The notes under the pieces were generated by a model, which was given only the letters and a program-made list of their open reading frames with translations, did no database searches and was not told where the DNA came from. Position numbers and translations under genes: made by a program. A stretch of 34,649 nt of DNA from a virus: positions 1 to 34,649 of IMG/VR virus record IMGVR_UViG_3300029950_000051; one strand, 5' to 3'. This document shows, piece after piece, positions 9,341 through 17,238 of the stretch (within the stretch, counting starts at the first letter, position 1; every line of letters starts with the position of its first letter).

Positions 9341-9791
9341 TCTTTAAATGCCTTGGCGATTCCGTTATTAACTGCGTTACTCATGTTTTCCAGCAGATCG
9401 CCATAGAGCCACACAGCATCAGCAAGGGTCTGCTCACTGGGGTTTTCATCCTTAAAAAACAGTCTGGCTAATACCAGCGCCTGCCCCAGTGAATTTTCTT
9501 TCAGCCGCTCTGCTGCGCGGCTTATGCCTTTACGGTGATCTGCACTTTTGGCCGGAACTCGGTCATCAGGTGGCCAGCAATATCAGTGGCCAGTCCCTGG
9601 TCTAACCAGACCATCAGCTTTTCTTTGTCTTCCGGATGAACCGTTGCAATCGCAAAGTTAAAACTCGGCGCTACTTTGTTGCTTTCAGTCATCGAGTTCA
9701 GGCAGTTGTTATATGCCGACAGGCTTACGTTAAAGCGCAGTTCGTCTTCACCAATGGTCAGCCCAATTTTTTTACCGGTTTCTTCAGACAT
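9337..9791 (-). CDS. Tail assembly chaperone, long form by -1 frameshift
   Basis: The -1 frame relative to the 89-residue chaperone is open from 9582 to 9337 and has no usable ATG, except one codon far inside. Its reading, SADHRKGISRAAERLKENSL onwards to a stop overlapping the tape measure ATG, is protein-like. A slip on the AAAA run at 9546-9549 (frame CCA AAA G) would join 82 residues of the short form to 69 residues, making a protein of about 151 residues. This is the P2 E+E' / lambda G-GT arrangement: the short form and the fusion both bind the tape measure before tube assembly. The slip site is inferred; GTA AAG G at 9527-9533 is an alternative. Confidence 0.72.
9522..9791 (-). CDS. Tail assembly chaperone, short form
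   Basis: An 89-residue acidic protein just upstream of the tape measure gene, the standard place of the tail assembly chaperone. It binds the tape measure and is absent from the virion in characterised phages. Sequence ends ...KVQITVKA. Length matches other short-form chaperones. It shares its start with the frameshift product described separately. Family assignment rests on position, size and the frameshift architecture. Confidence 0.75.
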   Translation of the reverse strand: MSEETGKKIGLTIGEDELRFNVSLSAYNNCLNSMTESNKVAPSFNFAIATVHPEDKEKLMVWLDQGLATDIAGHLMTEFRPKVQITVKA

Positions 9792-9810
9792 GTTCTTACT
9801 CCACAGTTAA

Positions 9811-10056
9811 TTATTTAAGTGCTTCTTTGACGCCCATTACCAACACAGACGCAAGTCCTGTCAGCGCAATGGTGATCAAAGATGAGCGGATAAAACCGCC
9901 AATTTTTTCTGACGTTTCGCGCTGCTGGCGCATATAAGCGAAATCTTTCTGAACCGTCAGCGGGTCAGACGCATCCAGACCCAACCGAAGCAAGATATTT
10001 TCGGTTCCTTCCTCGGCCGCTTCGCGCACCAGCCTTTGCAATTCTGCTGGGTCCAT
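9811..10056 (-). CDS. Small membrane protein, holin-like (DUF6127-like)
   Basis: An 81-residue protein: a charged N-terminal helix (LQRLVREAAEEGTENILLRLGLD), a segment DPLTVQKDFAYMRQQRE, then one C-terminal membrane helix near residues 58-76. The arrangement matches a small phage family (DUF6127-like) often called putative holin. It lies ten bases downstream of a second membrane protein gene that follows the endolysin, so the three form a likely lysis cassette. Holin function is inferred. Confidence 0.6.
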   Translation of the reverse strand: MDPAELQRLVREAAEEGTENILLRLGLDASDPLTVQKDFAYMRQQRETSEKIGGFIRSSLITIALTGLASVLVMGVKEALK

Positions 10057-10065
10057 AGCCAGTCC

Positions 10066-10320
10066 TTATTCCAGCGCTTTTTTCAGCCCGTCTTTCAGCA
10101 GCTGGGCTTTAAAGTCGGCCACGGTTTCTTTAGTCAGACGGTTGGTGCTCATCGAAGCCAGCTTTTCCAGCAGGCTGACAGCAATGCGGGTAAATAACCG
10201 TTCAATAATAATCGGCCAAGCAATACGGCCCAGCACAGCAGCCAGCACATCAAGCACCAGTTTCCAGCTCAGGCCTGTACTTCCCGCCAGCACGGCCAAA
10301 AGTGCTTTAATCGCTTTCAT
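10066..10320 (-). CDS. Small membrane protein, candidate holin or lysis accessory
   Basis: About 84 residues, starting MKAIKALLAVLAGS. I prefer the ATG at 10320 because GGGGTGAT lies a few bases upstream; an ATG at 10326 is also possible. Hydrophobic stretches near residues 5-40, including a WKLVLDVLAAVLGRIAWPIII segment, suggest one or two membrane helices; the C-terminal third is charged (LTKETVADFKAQLLKDGLKK). It overlaps the endolysin end by about 14 bases, which supports a role in lysis. It could be a holin or antiholin; no signature distinguishes them. Confidence 0.55.
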   Translation of the reverse strand: MKAIKALLAVLAGSTGLSWKLVLDVLAAVLGRIAWPIIIERLFTRIAVSLLEKLASMSTNRLTKETVADFKAQLLKDGLKKALE

Positions 10321-10786
10321 GTTCATCACCCCACACATGCTGCTTAAATGCTTTCAGATATTGCTCTGCCGTGGCGGCACCGGCTTCTGTGTTCCAGTAT
10401 TTCTTTGCATATTCAGCCAGACCCTGCAGGTCATCTGCATCCGGTAAGGGTTCCGGTACCGTGTACAGATAAACCCGCGCCATGCCCGCAGCCAGAATCA
10501 AATCCGTTACCAGTCGGCTGGCCGGGCAATTCATTGGCACAGACATAAATCGTCCTGTCCGTGCTAGGTAATCACGGCAAAATTCATAGGTTGCCGGTTC
10601 CATCTGGAACAGCCCCAGCGCTGGGCCACCTTTCTGACGGCAATACATAAAGCCGCCGCTTTCATGTGCAGCAATCATCAGCAACAGACGAACCGCCGCT
10701 TCAGAATCTGGCAAATTAAAGCGGGTCAGGGCCGCTTCAATCGTGGTGCGCAAACTCAGCGCAATCTGTTGAACGCTTACAGACAT
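10307..10786 (-). CDS. Endolysin, lysozyme-like transglycosylase
   Basis: A 159-residue lysozyme-superfamily protein that would cleave peptidoglycan at the end of the lytic cycle. The probable catalytic Glu is in AAHESGGF (about residue 42), followed by GPALGLFQMEPATY, which resembles the GLMQI motif of lytic transglycosylases. No signal peptide is visible, so it would need a holin to reach the wall; two small membrane protein genes follow immediately. Placement inside the tail operon is characteristic of VHML-like and related P2-type phages. Confidence 0.78.
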   Translation of the reverse strand: MSVSVQQIALSLRTTIEAALTRFNLPDSEAAVRLLLMIAAHESGGFMYCRQKGGPALGLFQMEPATYEFCRDYLARTGRFMSVPMNCPASRLVTDLILAAGMARVYLYTVPEPLPDADDLQGLAEYAKKYWNTEAGAATAEQYLKAFKQHVWGDEHESD

Positions 10787-10801
10787 ACTTTCCCCTTAAA
10801 A

Positions 10802-11266
10802 TCAGAACAGTTCGAATTCAGAACCTGGTACATAAGGCGTGCCGTTAATCCAGACAAAATCCGGACTGGTCACGTCATACGGCAATTTCACTTTGCTTTT
10901 ATCAGTGCTGTTCGGGTCAATACTCAGAACCTCACTGATACGCAACTTGCAGCCATGGGCGCGAACGTGCATCAACTCGTCACCGCGTGAACTTTCACCA
11001 CTGGCATAAGCATCAATCGGAAAAGTAGGAATATTCCGCCACGATCCTGCAGCGCGGGCAGCAGCCGAAAGAATCATAAAATTGGCAATGTCCAATTCGA
11101 TTTCACCGCTTGCGGCCACATCACCGGCCAGCGTGCCATCCGGCACACCCTTGTTTTTTGCCGTTGTGCTGTTGTCTTCAATCGACAAGTTGAACGACTC
11201 CACATGAAGCATTAAGCCCATGACCCGGATATCAAACGATTTGCCATTAATACGGTTTGTGCTCAT
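10802..11266 (-). CDS. Tail tube protein (DUF2597 family)
   Basis: A 154-residue protein with the pattern of DUF2597 proteins, which take the place of P2 FII as tail tube subunit. Visible features: a beta-rich N-terminus RINGKSFDIRVMGLMLHVESF, a central LAGDVAASGEIELDIANF and a C-terminus WINGTPYVPGSEFELF. It follows the sheath gene by three bases, the usual sheath-tube order, so the inner tube role is well supported by order and size. Confidence 0.78.
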   Translation of the reverse strand: MSTNRINGKSFDIRVMGLMLHVESFNLSIEDNSTTAKNKGVPDGTLAGDVAASGEIELDIANFMILSAAARAAGSWRNIPTFPIDAYASGESSRGDELMHVRAHGCKLRISEVLSIDPNSTDKSKVKLPYDVTSPDFVWINGTPYVPGSEFELF

Positions 11267-11269
11267 GCC

Positions 11270-12439
11270 TTAGCTCTCCAGTCGTGTCAGGTCGAGGCTG
11301 ATGTATACAGTGATTTTTTTCGGGCTGTTTTTCGGTGCCGCCTGCATAGCCACCTGCACTTCTTTTGTGTTCGGCCAACTGATTGCAATATCGCCATCAG
11401 CCGGTGTCTGCACCATGCCCGCAGTGGGTTCACCGGCCAGCGTTACGCTTTTTGCTGCATCCTGCAGTGGCTGCATAAAGTAGCTTTCGTGGTAAGCAAT
11501 ACTCGATTCACTGGCGTTAAGCGTGCGATCTGCCACTTTGTTAATTGCCAGCAGGCGCACACGCCGGGTTGCGTAATCAATAACGCGGCGGTTTTCGTAA
11601 ACAGAAAAATCACCGTCACTGGCATCCAGGCTGATGTGATCTGCCCAGTAAATGCCGTCTTTACCGTTGTACCACCACGGCACACTGAAGCGCGCACCAG
11701 CCAGTTCTTTCAGATGTTCAAGGTTTAAAGCCACCCCGGTGTTATCTTTTGGCGCATTACCCAGCGACTGAACAGCGCCGGTTTTAACCCGCATAGGGCT
11801 GTCAGCAATCGAAACGCTTTCGCTCATCAGGCGGCCAATAACCACACCCAGATTATTGCCGTGCAGCTGCGGTACCAGATGAACACGGTCATACACACCA
11901 TTGCCGCTAATGGCCTTCGTCGCTGCAATGTATTCAGACCAGCTCTGATCAGCGATACCCGCCACCGCCGCATGAATCGTGATGTATTTACTAAGCGCAT
12001 TAATGGCCAAGAGACAGGAATTCTGAATGTCGTCCAAATCGTCTGCTGTTACCGGGTCTGTTACGACAACCATCTCCGGACTAATATTGTTTGGCGGCTC
12101 CAGCGCAAATTGAACTGCCGTGAATGGGTTTTCATACGGCGTTCCGGTTTCACCGTCCCCCAGCACCGAATACAGCGGCACAACCCAGGCAGTAAAATTA
12201 GGGCCAGCATTATTGCGGGCGGCATTAATCTGGTCTTTCAGATTGCTGTCAGCCGCGCCAAGAATGTCATCAAGGTTTGTACTTGCCCCGATGGAGTGCA
12301 GTGTACCGCTTACGGTACTGGTGACTGCGCTGTCTGCATTTTCGTCATTCAGGCCGACAAAAATCGCCGTGCGCTCCACGTCACTGGTTCCGCCCTGGCT
12401 GTTATTTTGTTGGTTAATAGAAACAACTGGATATGCCAT
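11270..12439 (-). CDS. Tail sheath protein (DUF2586 family)
   Basis: A 389-residue contractile sheath subunit of the DUF2586 type. The N-terminus (MAYPVVSINQQNN) and the central ADHISLDA, ENRRVIDYATRRVRLLAINKVADRTLN region (near residues 265-310) are typical of sheath proteins; the latter resembles the conserved sheath core that contacts the tube. It is followed by the tube gene, which confirms a contractile myovirus tail. Length agrees with P2 FI (about 396 residues). Confidence 0.82.
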   Translation of the reverse strand: MAYPVVSINQQNNSQGGTSDVERTAIFVGLNDENADSAVTSTVSGTLHSIGASTNLDDILGAADSNLKDQINAARNNAGPNFTAWVVPLYSVLGDGETGTPYENPFTAVQFALEPPNNISPEMVVVTDPVTADDLDDIQNSCLLAINALSKYITIHAAVAGIADQSWSEYIAATKAISGNGVYDRVHLVPQLHGNNLGVVIGRLMSESVSIADSPMRVKTGAVQSLGNAPKDNTGVALNLEHLKELAGARFSVPWWYNGKDGIYWADHISLDASDGDFSVYENRRVIDYATRRVRLLAINKVADRTLNASESSIAYHESYFMQPLQDAAKSVTLAGEPTAGMVQTPADGDIAISWPNTKEVQVAMQAAPKNSPKKITVYISLDLTRLES

Positions 12440-12452
12440 GATTCAGGCTCCT

Positions 12453-13142
12453 TTAAGCGGCACGTTTTACGTCCGTCAAAATGTTTTTAATTAATCTGTC
12501 TGATAGTTCGTTCACATCAGCTTTACGCAGACCGAAGAATGGCCGCGCTTTTACCGTTACCGGCCATGACGCTTTGGTTTTCTTATCCAGCAATATCCGA
12601 AGAACCAAAGCAGCTTTTCCAAGCGTCATGTTTTCCATGATCCACTTACTACTAACCCGGCGGCTTTTCGTCTGGCCTTTCTTAACGCCGGATTTATATT
12701 TACCCGTCGGTCGTCTAAACCCGGCTTGCAGCAAGGCTTTGGCCTGCGCTTTTGTAGCCGGTGAGTCATAGTCCGGAACACCGCGAATCTTTTTCATTTT
12801 TCCGGCGGTCAGTGTTTCTGTGTGGCCTTCCTGCTGCGCCCTGGCTATCTTCCCGCTCAGGCTATTAGGCCATGTGACCTTTCCGCTATTTGGCCCGACA
12901 TAGGCTTTCAGGTTTTTAGCTTTCGCCACATTTTTCAGCAGCGGCTTTTTTCTCTTCTGGTTTACACGCGGTGCGAATGCTTCACCGGTTACTGTCCGCT
13001 GTGCTTTTGTATTCGCTCTGGCCTCACGGATAACCAGGCGCGTCACTTCACGGTGAAACTTCTTCCGCTTTGCCGCTGGCATTGCCAGAGCCTGCAGCTG
13101 CTTCATCAGCTTCATCTCGCCCTGCATCCGGGTTGTAATCAC
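12453..13142 (-). CDS. S: Tail completion protein S-like
   Basis: A 229-residue, very basic protein (many Lys/Arg, for example QKRKKPLLKNVAKAKNLKAY). It has the pattern of phage virion morphogenesis proteins (P2 gpS/Mu gpG type), which complete the tail before head joining. Its start overlaps the stop of R as ATGA. It is longer than P2 gpS (about 150 residues), with an inserted basic middle. The gene symbol is by P2 order R-S. Confidence 0.68.
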   Translation of the reverse strand: MITTRMQGEMKLMKQLQALAMPAAKRKKFHREVTRLVIREARANTKAQRTVTGEAFAPRVNQKRKKPLLKNVAKAKNLKAYVGPNSGKVTWPNSLSGKIARAQQEGHTETLTAGKMKKIRGVPDYDSPATKAQAKALLQAGFRRPTGKYKSGVKKGQTKSRRVSSKWIMENMTLGKAALVLRILLDKKTKASWPVTVKARPFFGLRKADVNELSDRLIKNILTDVKRAA

Positions 13143-13597
13143 AGCTTTATGCTCCCGGTCACCGTCACACTTTCAGCAACATTCAGCACATGGTCACCAA
13201 AGCTGTACTTCTGCCCTCTGATAACAATCGGGCCTTCGTCATCCCGCGTTAAATAAATCGGGTCGCGTACTTCCAGTGTCATTTCAACGTCAAGTTTCTG
13301 GCCGGTCAGTACCGTTGTCACAATGTCCGGCGCGTCAAGGTCGCTGCGGTATTCCAGTGCGGTTACCCACTGATGCAGCAGCACCAGTAAAATGCCGCCA
13401 CGGTCGGCGTGCATATTCTCGATCTGCAGCACCACCTGATAACGGTAATCGGCATAGTGCAGGCCGTTGTCATCTTCTTTGTTGCTACCTGCCTCCAGCT
13501 TTCCCGACTCCATAAACACATCAAAGCTGTTAAGCGATACGTTCAGAACTTTGCGGTACTGATAAATCAGCTCATTCAGTGAATTAAGGGTTTTCAT
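13139..13597 (-). CDS. R: Tail completion protein R
   Basis: A 152-residue protein with P2 gpR features: an N-terminal helix, then DYRYQVVLQIENMHADRGGILLVLLHQWVTALEYR (near residues 50-85), which is the recognisable core of the family. It acts at the head-tail end of the tail tube. Its start overlaps the stop of L (ATGA) and its stop overlaps the S start (ATGA). Confidence 0.8.
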   Translation of the reverse strand: MKTLNSLNELIYQYRKVLNVSLNSFDVFMESGKLEAGSNKEDDNGLHYADYRYQVVLQIENMHADRGGILLVLLHQWVTALEYRSDLDAPDIVTTVLTGQKLDVEMTLEVRDPIYLTRDDEGPIVIRGQKYSFGDHVLNVAESVTVTGSIKL

Positions 13598-14070
13598 ATC
13601 AGATAAACCCCGGTTGCACTTACGCCCTGAATTTCAGCAATCGCACCTGTAGCCTGGGCAAAATAATGGGTCGCAAGCTCGTCACCCGTGCGTGCTGAGT
13701 TTTCTGCATCAACACGTCGCCCGGTGGTAATGCTGTCGGTAATCAGCTGTGCTTTTGCATCGCTGTAAACTGCCTGCAGGTACAGCGCCACAACAACCGA
13801 TAATTCCGCCACGGTTGAACTATCTGCATTTTCTAAACTTACCGCGCCGCTGCTCTCCACCTGGTGACGAAAGCTGTTCAGGCGCCGGTTAGTACGCGCG
13901 GCGGCAATAACCAGCGCGTTTTTAATCATGGCATTGGGCAAGTCATCATCTATCGCGTACTGCTCGCAAAAATCCGCCTGATTTAGTGCAGGCCAAAAAG
14001 CCCCGTTCGGAATGTCACTGTTATCCCGTACCAGTTGCGCTTTTGGGGCAAAGCTGTAATCACTCATCAT
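13594..14070 (-). CDS. L: Head completion protein L
   Basis: A 158-residue P2 gpL-type head completion protein that stabilises filled heads. Pattern: FWPALNQADFCEQYAIDD near residues 25-42, then helices with AVYSDAKAQLITDSITTGRRVDA. Its place after the small terminase gene and before R matches P2 M-L-(X,Y,K)-R, with the P2 lysis genes missing here and replaced by a cassette within the tail operon. Two adjacent ATG codons could serve as start; GCAGG just upstream fits either. Confidence 0.82.
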   Translation of the reverse strand: MMSDYSFAPKAQLVRDNSDIPNGAFWPALNQADFCEQYAIDDDLPNAMIKNALVIAAARTNRRLNSFRHQVESSGAVSLENADSSTVAELSVVVALYLQAVYSDAKAQLITDSITTGRRVDAENSARTGDELATHYFAQATGAIAEIQGVSATGVYLI

Positions 14071-14115
14071 CTGGCCTGCTGTTAACTGCCCGGTTTAAAT
14101 AGGTAGGCGGCTTAC

Positions 14116-14159
14116 TTAACCCTTTCAGACAGGCCTCTGCCTGAGCTGCTGAAGGTTAA
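14116..14159. other. Long imperfect hairpin between M and L
   Basis: A potential stem: TTAACCCTTTCAG pairs with CTGAAGGTTAA, enclosing an inner stem CAGGC/GCCTG with loop CTCT. The only sizeable gap (114 bp) in the head operon holds it. There is no T-run on either side, so it is not a standard terminator. It could be an RNA processing or stability element that sets the M to L transcript ratio; function unknown. Confidence 0.55.
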
Positions 14160-14184
14160 GGGCCACCCTGTGGTGCAGGAGTCG

Positions 14185-14949
14185 TTATTCGGTGTCAGCT
14201 TCCTTGCTATCGTTGTCCACACTGGGCAGGGGAATCCCCTGCTTTTCCAGTTCTTTAACCACCTGTTTTTTCAGCGTGGTTACTTTCGCCGGATGCTTCG
14301 GCGTGCTCAGTAAGTCGGCCTTGGTCAGTTGCACAAATGCGGCTTCCCATTCGCCGTTATCCGTTGCCAGCTGTCCGGCCAGCTTGTGGTATTTCATTTT
14401 TACGGCTTGCGGTACCGGCCAATCCGTAATCAGTGCAGCAATTTCAGAAAATAGCGGTTCCGGGCTATGTGATAACTTCACTTGCTGTTGTGCCCACTGC
14501 ATGACCGCATCAGCAATAAATGTTGCGATATTTTTTGTAGTAAAGCGTGGCGGCAAGCGCTGGCCCTCCTCTACGCATTGCAGTGCCAACTCTTTAAACA
14601 GCACAGCATTGCCCGCTGCGTGACCGGCTACCAGAAGGTCAAAACACCAGATCATCATTTCCACAAGAATCGGGTTTGCGTACACATCGCCCTGCGCTTT
14701 GTAGGTTTCGACGTGTTCCATATAAATGGCAAAACGCTCAGCTTTAATTGCCGCTTTTTCTTCCAGTGACTTACCAGATAACAACACCAGATCCTGTTCC
14801 AGATTCATGCAAAGCATTTCAAAGCCTGTCGCTGTCGTGGTCAGTTCGTTAACGGCTTCTGCGTCAGCAGATTCAATTGCAGCGCGTGTCTTCGCCTGCT
14901 CACGTTCTTTACGTTTACGTTCTGCCCAAAGGCGTGCTGGTGTAGTCAT
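14185..14949 (-). CDS. M: Terminase small/endonuclease subunit M
   Basis: A 254-residue P2 gpM-type protein that recognises and cuts DNA at cos with gpP. Features: a basic N-terminal helix RLWAERKRKEREQAKTRAA, the conserved central region VEMMIWCFDLLVAGHAAGNAVLF near residues 95-120, and PRFTTKNIATFIADAVMQWA near 135. The C-terminal PKHPAKVTTLKKQVVKELEK helix probably contacts gpP or DNA. Order N-M-L as in P2. No cos site could be identified by eye in the window. Confidence 0.83.
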   Translation of the reverse strand: MTTPARLWAERKRKEREQAKTRAAIESADAEAVNELTTTATGFEMLCMNLEQDLVLLSGKSLEEKAAIKAERFAIYMEHVETYKAQGDVYANPILVEMMIWCFDLLVAGHAAGNAVLFKELALQCVEEGQRLPPRFTTKNIATFIADAVMQWAQQQVKLSHSPEPLFSEIAALITDWPVPQAVKMKYHKLAGQLATDNGEWEAAFVQLTKADLLSTPKHPAKVTTLKKQVVKELEKQGIPLPSVDNDSKEADTE

Positions 14950-15013
14950 GGTGGTTATCCTGTGTATTTTCTTTTGTGCATTTAATAGCCACGATTAAGT
15001 GGCTATTCCGTTA

Positions 15014-16084
15014 TCAAGTCGTGCGAAAAACCGTGTCCGGGGTCTTTTCGTTAACGATAACTACAGATGCAGGCTCAAACGCTGCAATTGCAAAACGATC
15101 ACCGATTGCATAGGCATCGTTCGAACTGATCCAGTCGTTAATGCGGTTACGTTTCGGCTCGTCTTGATTCTGGCGACGGGTGCGGTCTTCCTGGTAATAC
15201 AGGTGCAGGTTTTTCAGGTCGGTTACCACCAGGCCGTTATCCGGAAAGTTCGGCACCTGCACGGCTTTCAGACCGCCATAGGTTGCAGACAGAGTGGTGA
15301 TACCCAGTTTCTTTTCAGAAGGTTTGCCCGCATGTTCAGTCAGGGTCTTTCCGATGTCAGCTGCCACCAGAGCGGCACCAACAATCACAACTTCATCACC
15401 GGTACGACGCTCGACAGGAATCATCTGGTACAGGTCATACGCTGCTGCATCCAGATTCTGGTAATCCTCGTTAAATGAACTTTGACCGATAAAAATTTTC
15501 CCCATACCAGGGTGCTTACCTTCACCAATAATATTTTCTGGTACCTGGTCACGCATGACCTGCAGCCAGCCTTTATTCACATCCTGACCCAGCGGATAGG
15601 TTGCTTTATTGGTTGTCGCCGCCGCATGAGTACCGTGCCAGCCAATGGTGATACGGGTCAGCGCAATGGCTTTAAACACTGCCTTCATATAACGGCTGTA
15701 AAAGTCTTTGTAGCGGGCCCAAATATCCAAAGTCGGATATTTGATGTACACATCAAAGTCTGTCTGTGCCACTTCCCAGGTGGTGCCATCCGGTGCGCCC
15801 AGTTCGGTACCAGAACGCTCACCAGAGCCACTGGTATCGGTACGGCCACCAATCATGCCAACGGCGGCCATATCCAACGCCTGGCCTTTCATATCAACAA
15901 CCGGGTGCATGCTGATCATTGTCAAGAATTCGGACGACGCCTGAACACTGTCGTTCAGCTTTGTTTCAATCGGCTCCGAAACTGCAAACTGTTCACCTGC
16001 AACCACGCCGCTGGCTGCAACGGAATTTGCCACGGCAATGGCGAACAGCAGTTTTTTAAATTTAGTTTTGGTTTCATTACGCAT
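15014..16084 (-). CDS. N: Major capsid protein N
   Basis: A 356-residue HK97-fold capsid protein of the P2 gpN family. Matches to the family: DTSGSGERSG, FDVYIKYPTLDIWARYKDFYSRY (near residues 105-130), then GWLQVMRDQVPENIIGE, and VRVP-like AVQVPNFPDNGLVVTDLKNLHLYYQEDRTRRQ near the C-terminus. The N-terminal roughly 31 residues look like a signal peptide (MRNETKTKFKKLLFAIAVANS), but in P2 the corresponding segment is removed by the O protease during capsid maturation, so I take it as the cleaved capsid extension. Follows O in the same operon. Confidence 0.9.
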   Translation of the reverse strand: MRNETKTKFKKLLFAIAVANSVAASGVVAGEQFAVSEPIETKLNDSVQASSEFLTMISMHPVVDMKGQALDMAAVGMIGGRTDTSGSGERSGTELGAPDGTTWEVAQTDFDVYIKYPTLDIWARYKDFYSRYMKAVFKAIALTRITIGWHGTHAAATTNKATYPLGQDVNKGWLQVMRDQVPENIIGEGKHPGMGKIFIGQSSFNEDYQNLDAAAYDLYQMIPVERRTGDEVVIVGAALVAADIGKTLTEHAGKPSEKKLGITTLSATYGGLKAVQVPNFPDNGLVVTDLKNLHLYYQEDRTRRQNQDEPKRNRINDWISSNDAYAIGDRFAIAAFEPASVVIVNEKTPDTVFRTT

Positions 16085-16142
16085 ATCGGTTTCCCTTTTC
16101 TTTCAGCTGTTCAGCCTTGCTTGCGTTCAGTGGTTTTTTAAA

Positions 16143-17015
16143 TCAGCAGATACAAGAAGTATCTTCGTCTTCAGATGGGCCAGTTAAATCAGTGAACTGA
16201 GTGTTATTGCCCGGTGTTTTTTTCAGCTCTGCGAACTGCTCTTCAAGTTTATTCTGGCCTTCCTGGATGGCTTTCAGAGTTTTAGCGACTTCAGCAGCAC
16301 TGAATTGTTTATCGTCGCCATCATCTCCAGCCGGTGGCGTTGCCGGTTCCGGTTCTTTTTTCAGTTCGGCAATGGCTGCGGTGAATTTTTCGCCCTGGGC
16401 TTCAATGGCTGAAGTAAAGGCGGTGGTCAGTTGTTTCAGTTGTTCATGTGTCATAGCGTCTTCGTCCTGTTCAGGTTCTTGTGTCTGTTGAATGGGTGAG
16501 TGGGTGCTGAAGCGGTCCATCAGACTACGCAAACCACCCATAAAGCTGGTGAACTTATCGCCCTGGCTATCCTGCACGGTAAATTCCAGCGGCTTAGGTT
16601 CGGTGAACAGCGGCTTTTCACCATTAGGCAGCGCGCTGAATTTCATCATGTCGGTGCCAATGCTTGATGGTTTATCGGTAACCGCAAGACGGAATAAATA
16701 CCACTTACCTTCCACTTCTTTCGGCCAGATGCTGAACCAGAGTCGCTGCCCCATCCGGTTCATTTCCATCAGCCGGAAATTAGCGTTCAGTTTTCCTTCC
16801 AGTGACACCCGCCCAACTTTTTCACCCAATCGAACTTCAGCAACATGGCCATAGGCTCCGAAGTAATCCAGCTCATGGTCAGCATCAATAACGGCGGTGT
16901 AATAATTCGGGTCATAGCGTTCCGCCATGTCGCGCAGCCATTGCTCTTCAATTACGCGGCCGTCTACGGTTTCGCCTGCTGTTGCTAACGTGAACCACTG
17001 ATCAATTACCGGCAT
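16143..17015 (-). CDS. O: Capsid scaffold and maturation protease O
   Basis: A 290-residue P2 gpO-type protein. N-terminal serine protease domain, then a C-terminal Gln/Glu/Lys-rich helix that acts as scaffold. Candidate triad: Asp18 (TVDGR), His47 (DADHELDY), Ser117 or 118 (KPSSIG), matching P2 Asp19, His48, Ser107. The C-terminal coiled region includes repeated Glu/Lys stretches. It starts the minus-strand late operon and would be the first late gene transcribed leftward from the 17.0 kb divergent gap. The C-terminus DTSCIC is unusual but its meaning is unclear. Confidence 0.87.
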   Translation of the reverse strand: MPVIDQWFTLATAGETVDGRVIEEQWLRDMAERYDPNYYTAVIDADHELDYFGAYGHVAEVRLGEKVGRVSLEGKLNANFRLMEMNRMGQRLWFSIWPKEVEGKWYLFRLAVTDKPSSIGTDMMKFSALPNGEKPLFTEPKPLEFTVQDSQGDKFTSFMGGLRSLMDRFSTHSPIQQTQEPEQDEDAMTHEQLKQLTTAFTSAIEAQGEKFTAAIAELKKEPEPATPPAGDDGDDKQFSAAEVAKTLKAIQEGQNKLEEQFAELKKTPGNNTQFTDLTGPSEDEDTSCIC

Positions 17016-17238
17016 TGCATATCCCCGCCCTTTATCGTTTTCGCTTCTGCGTTCGGCTTATTGCCTTTCGAGATGTGCAGACTAGCCATTTAAAACGCGG
17101 TTTTTTAGCAGCAAAAATTCGCTATTTTTCTATTTGCGTATATCCAGAAGCCTTTAAAAATATTCGCCGCGTTTTTATATCTCCGGGTTTATACACTGCA
17201 GAAAATCACCGCATTAACCGGCACAGAATTCTGCAGAT
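17016..17238. promoter_or_regulatory. Divergent late promoter region O/P
   Basis: A 223-bp gap between divergent O and P operons, so it should hold two late promoters. It contains AAAACGCGGTTTT (17092-17104, palindromic apart from the centre) and a TTAAAAA...TTTTTAT pair near 17154-17178. P2 Ogr sites have the form TGT-N12-ACA; no perfect match is present, and the closest is TAT-N12-ACA ending near 17203. Function rests on position and on the activator gene ogr downstream. Confidence 0.5.

Noticed and set aside
15977-16084. N-terminal signal peptide of the capsid protein
   Set aside because: It looks like a signal peptide, but the capsid family has a cleaved N-terminal extension of the same length (about 31 residues), and capsids are not secreted.
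15482-16141. 219-residue plus-strand frame opposite the capsid gene
   Set aside because: Cys/His/Arg-rich shadow of gpN; the capsid reading is unmistakable.
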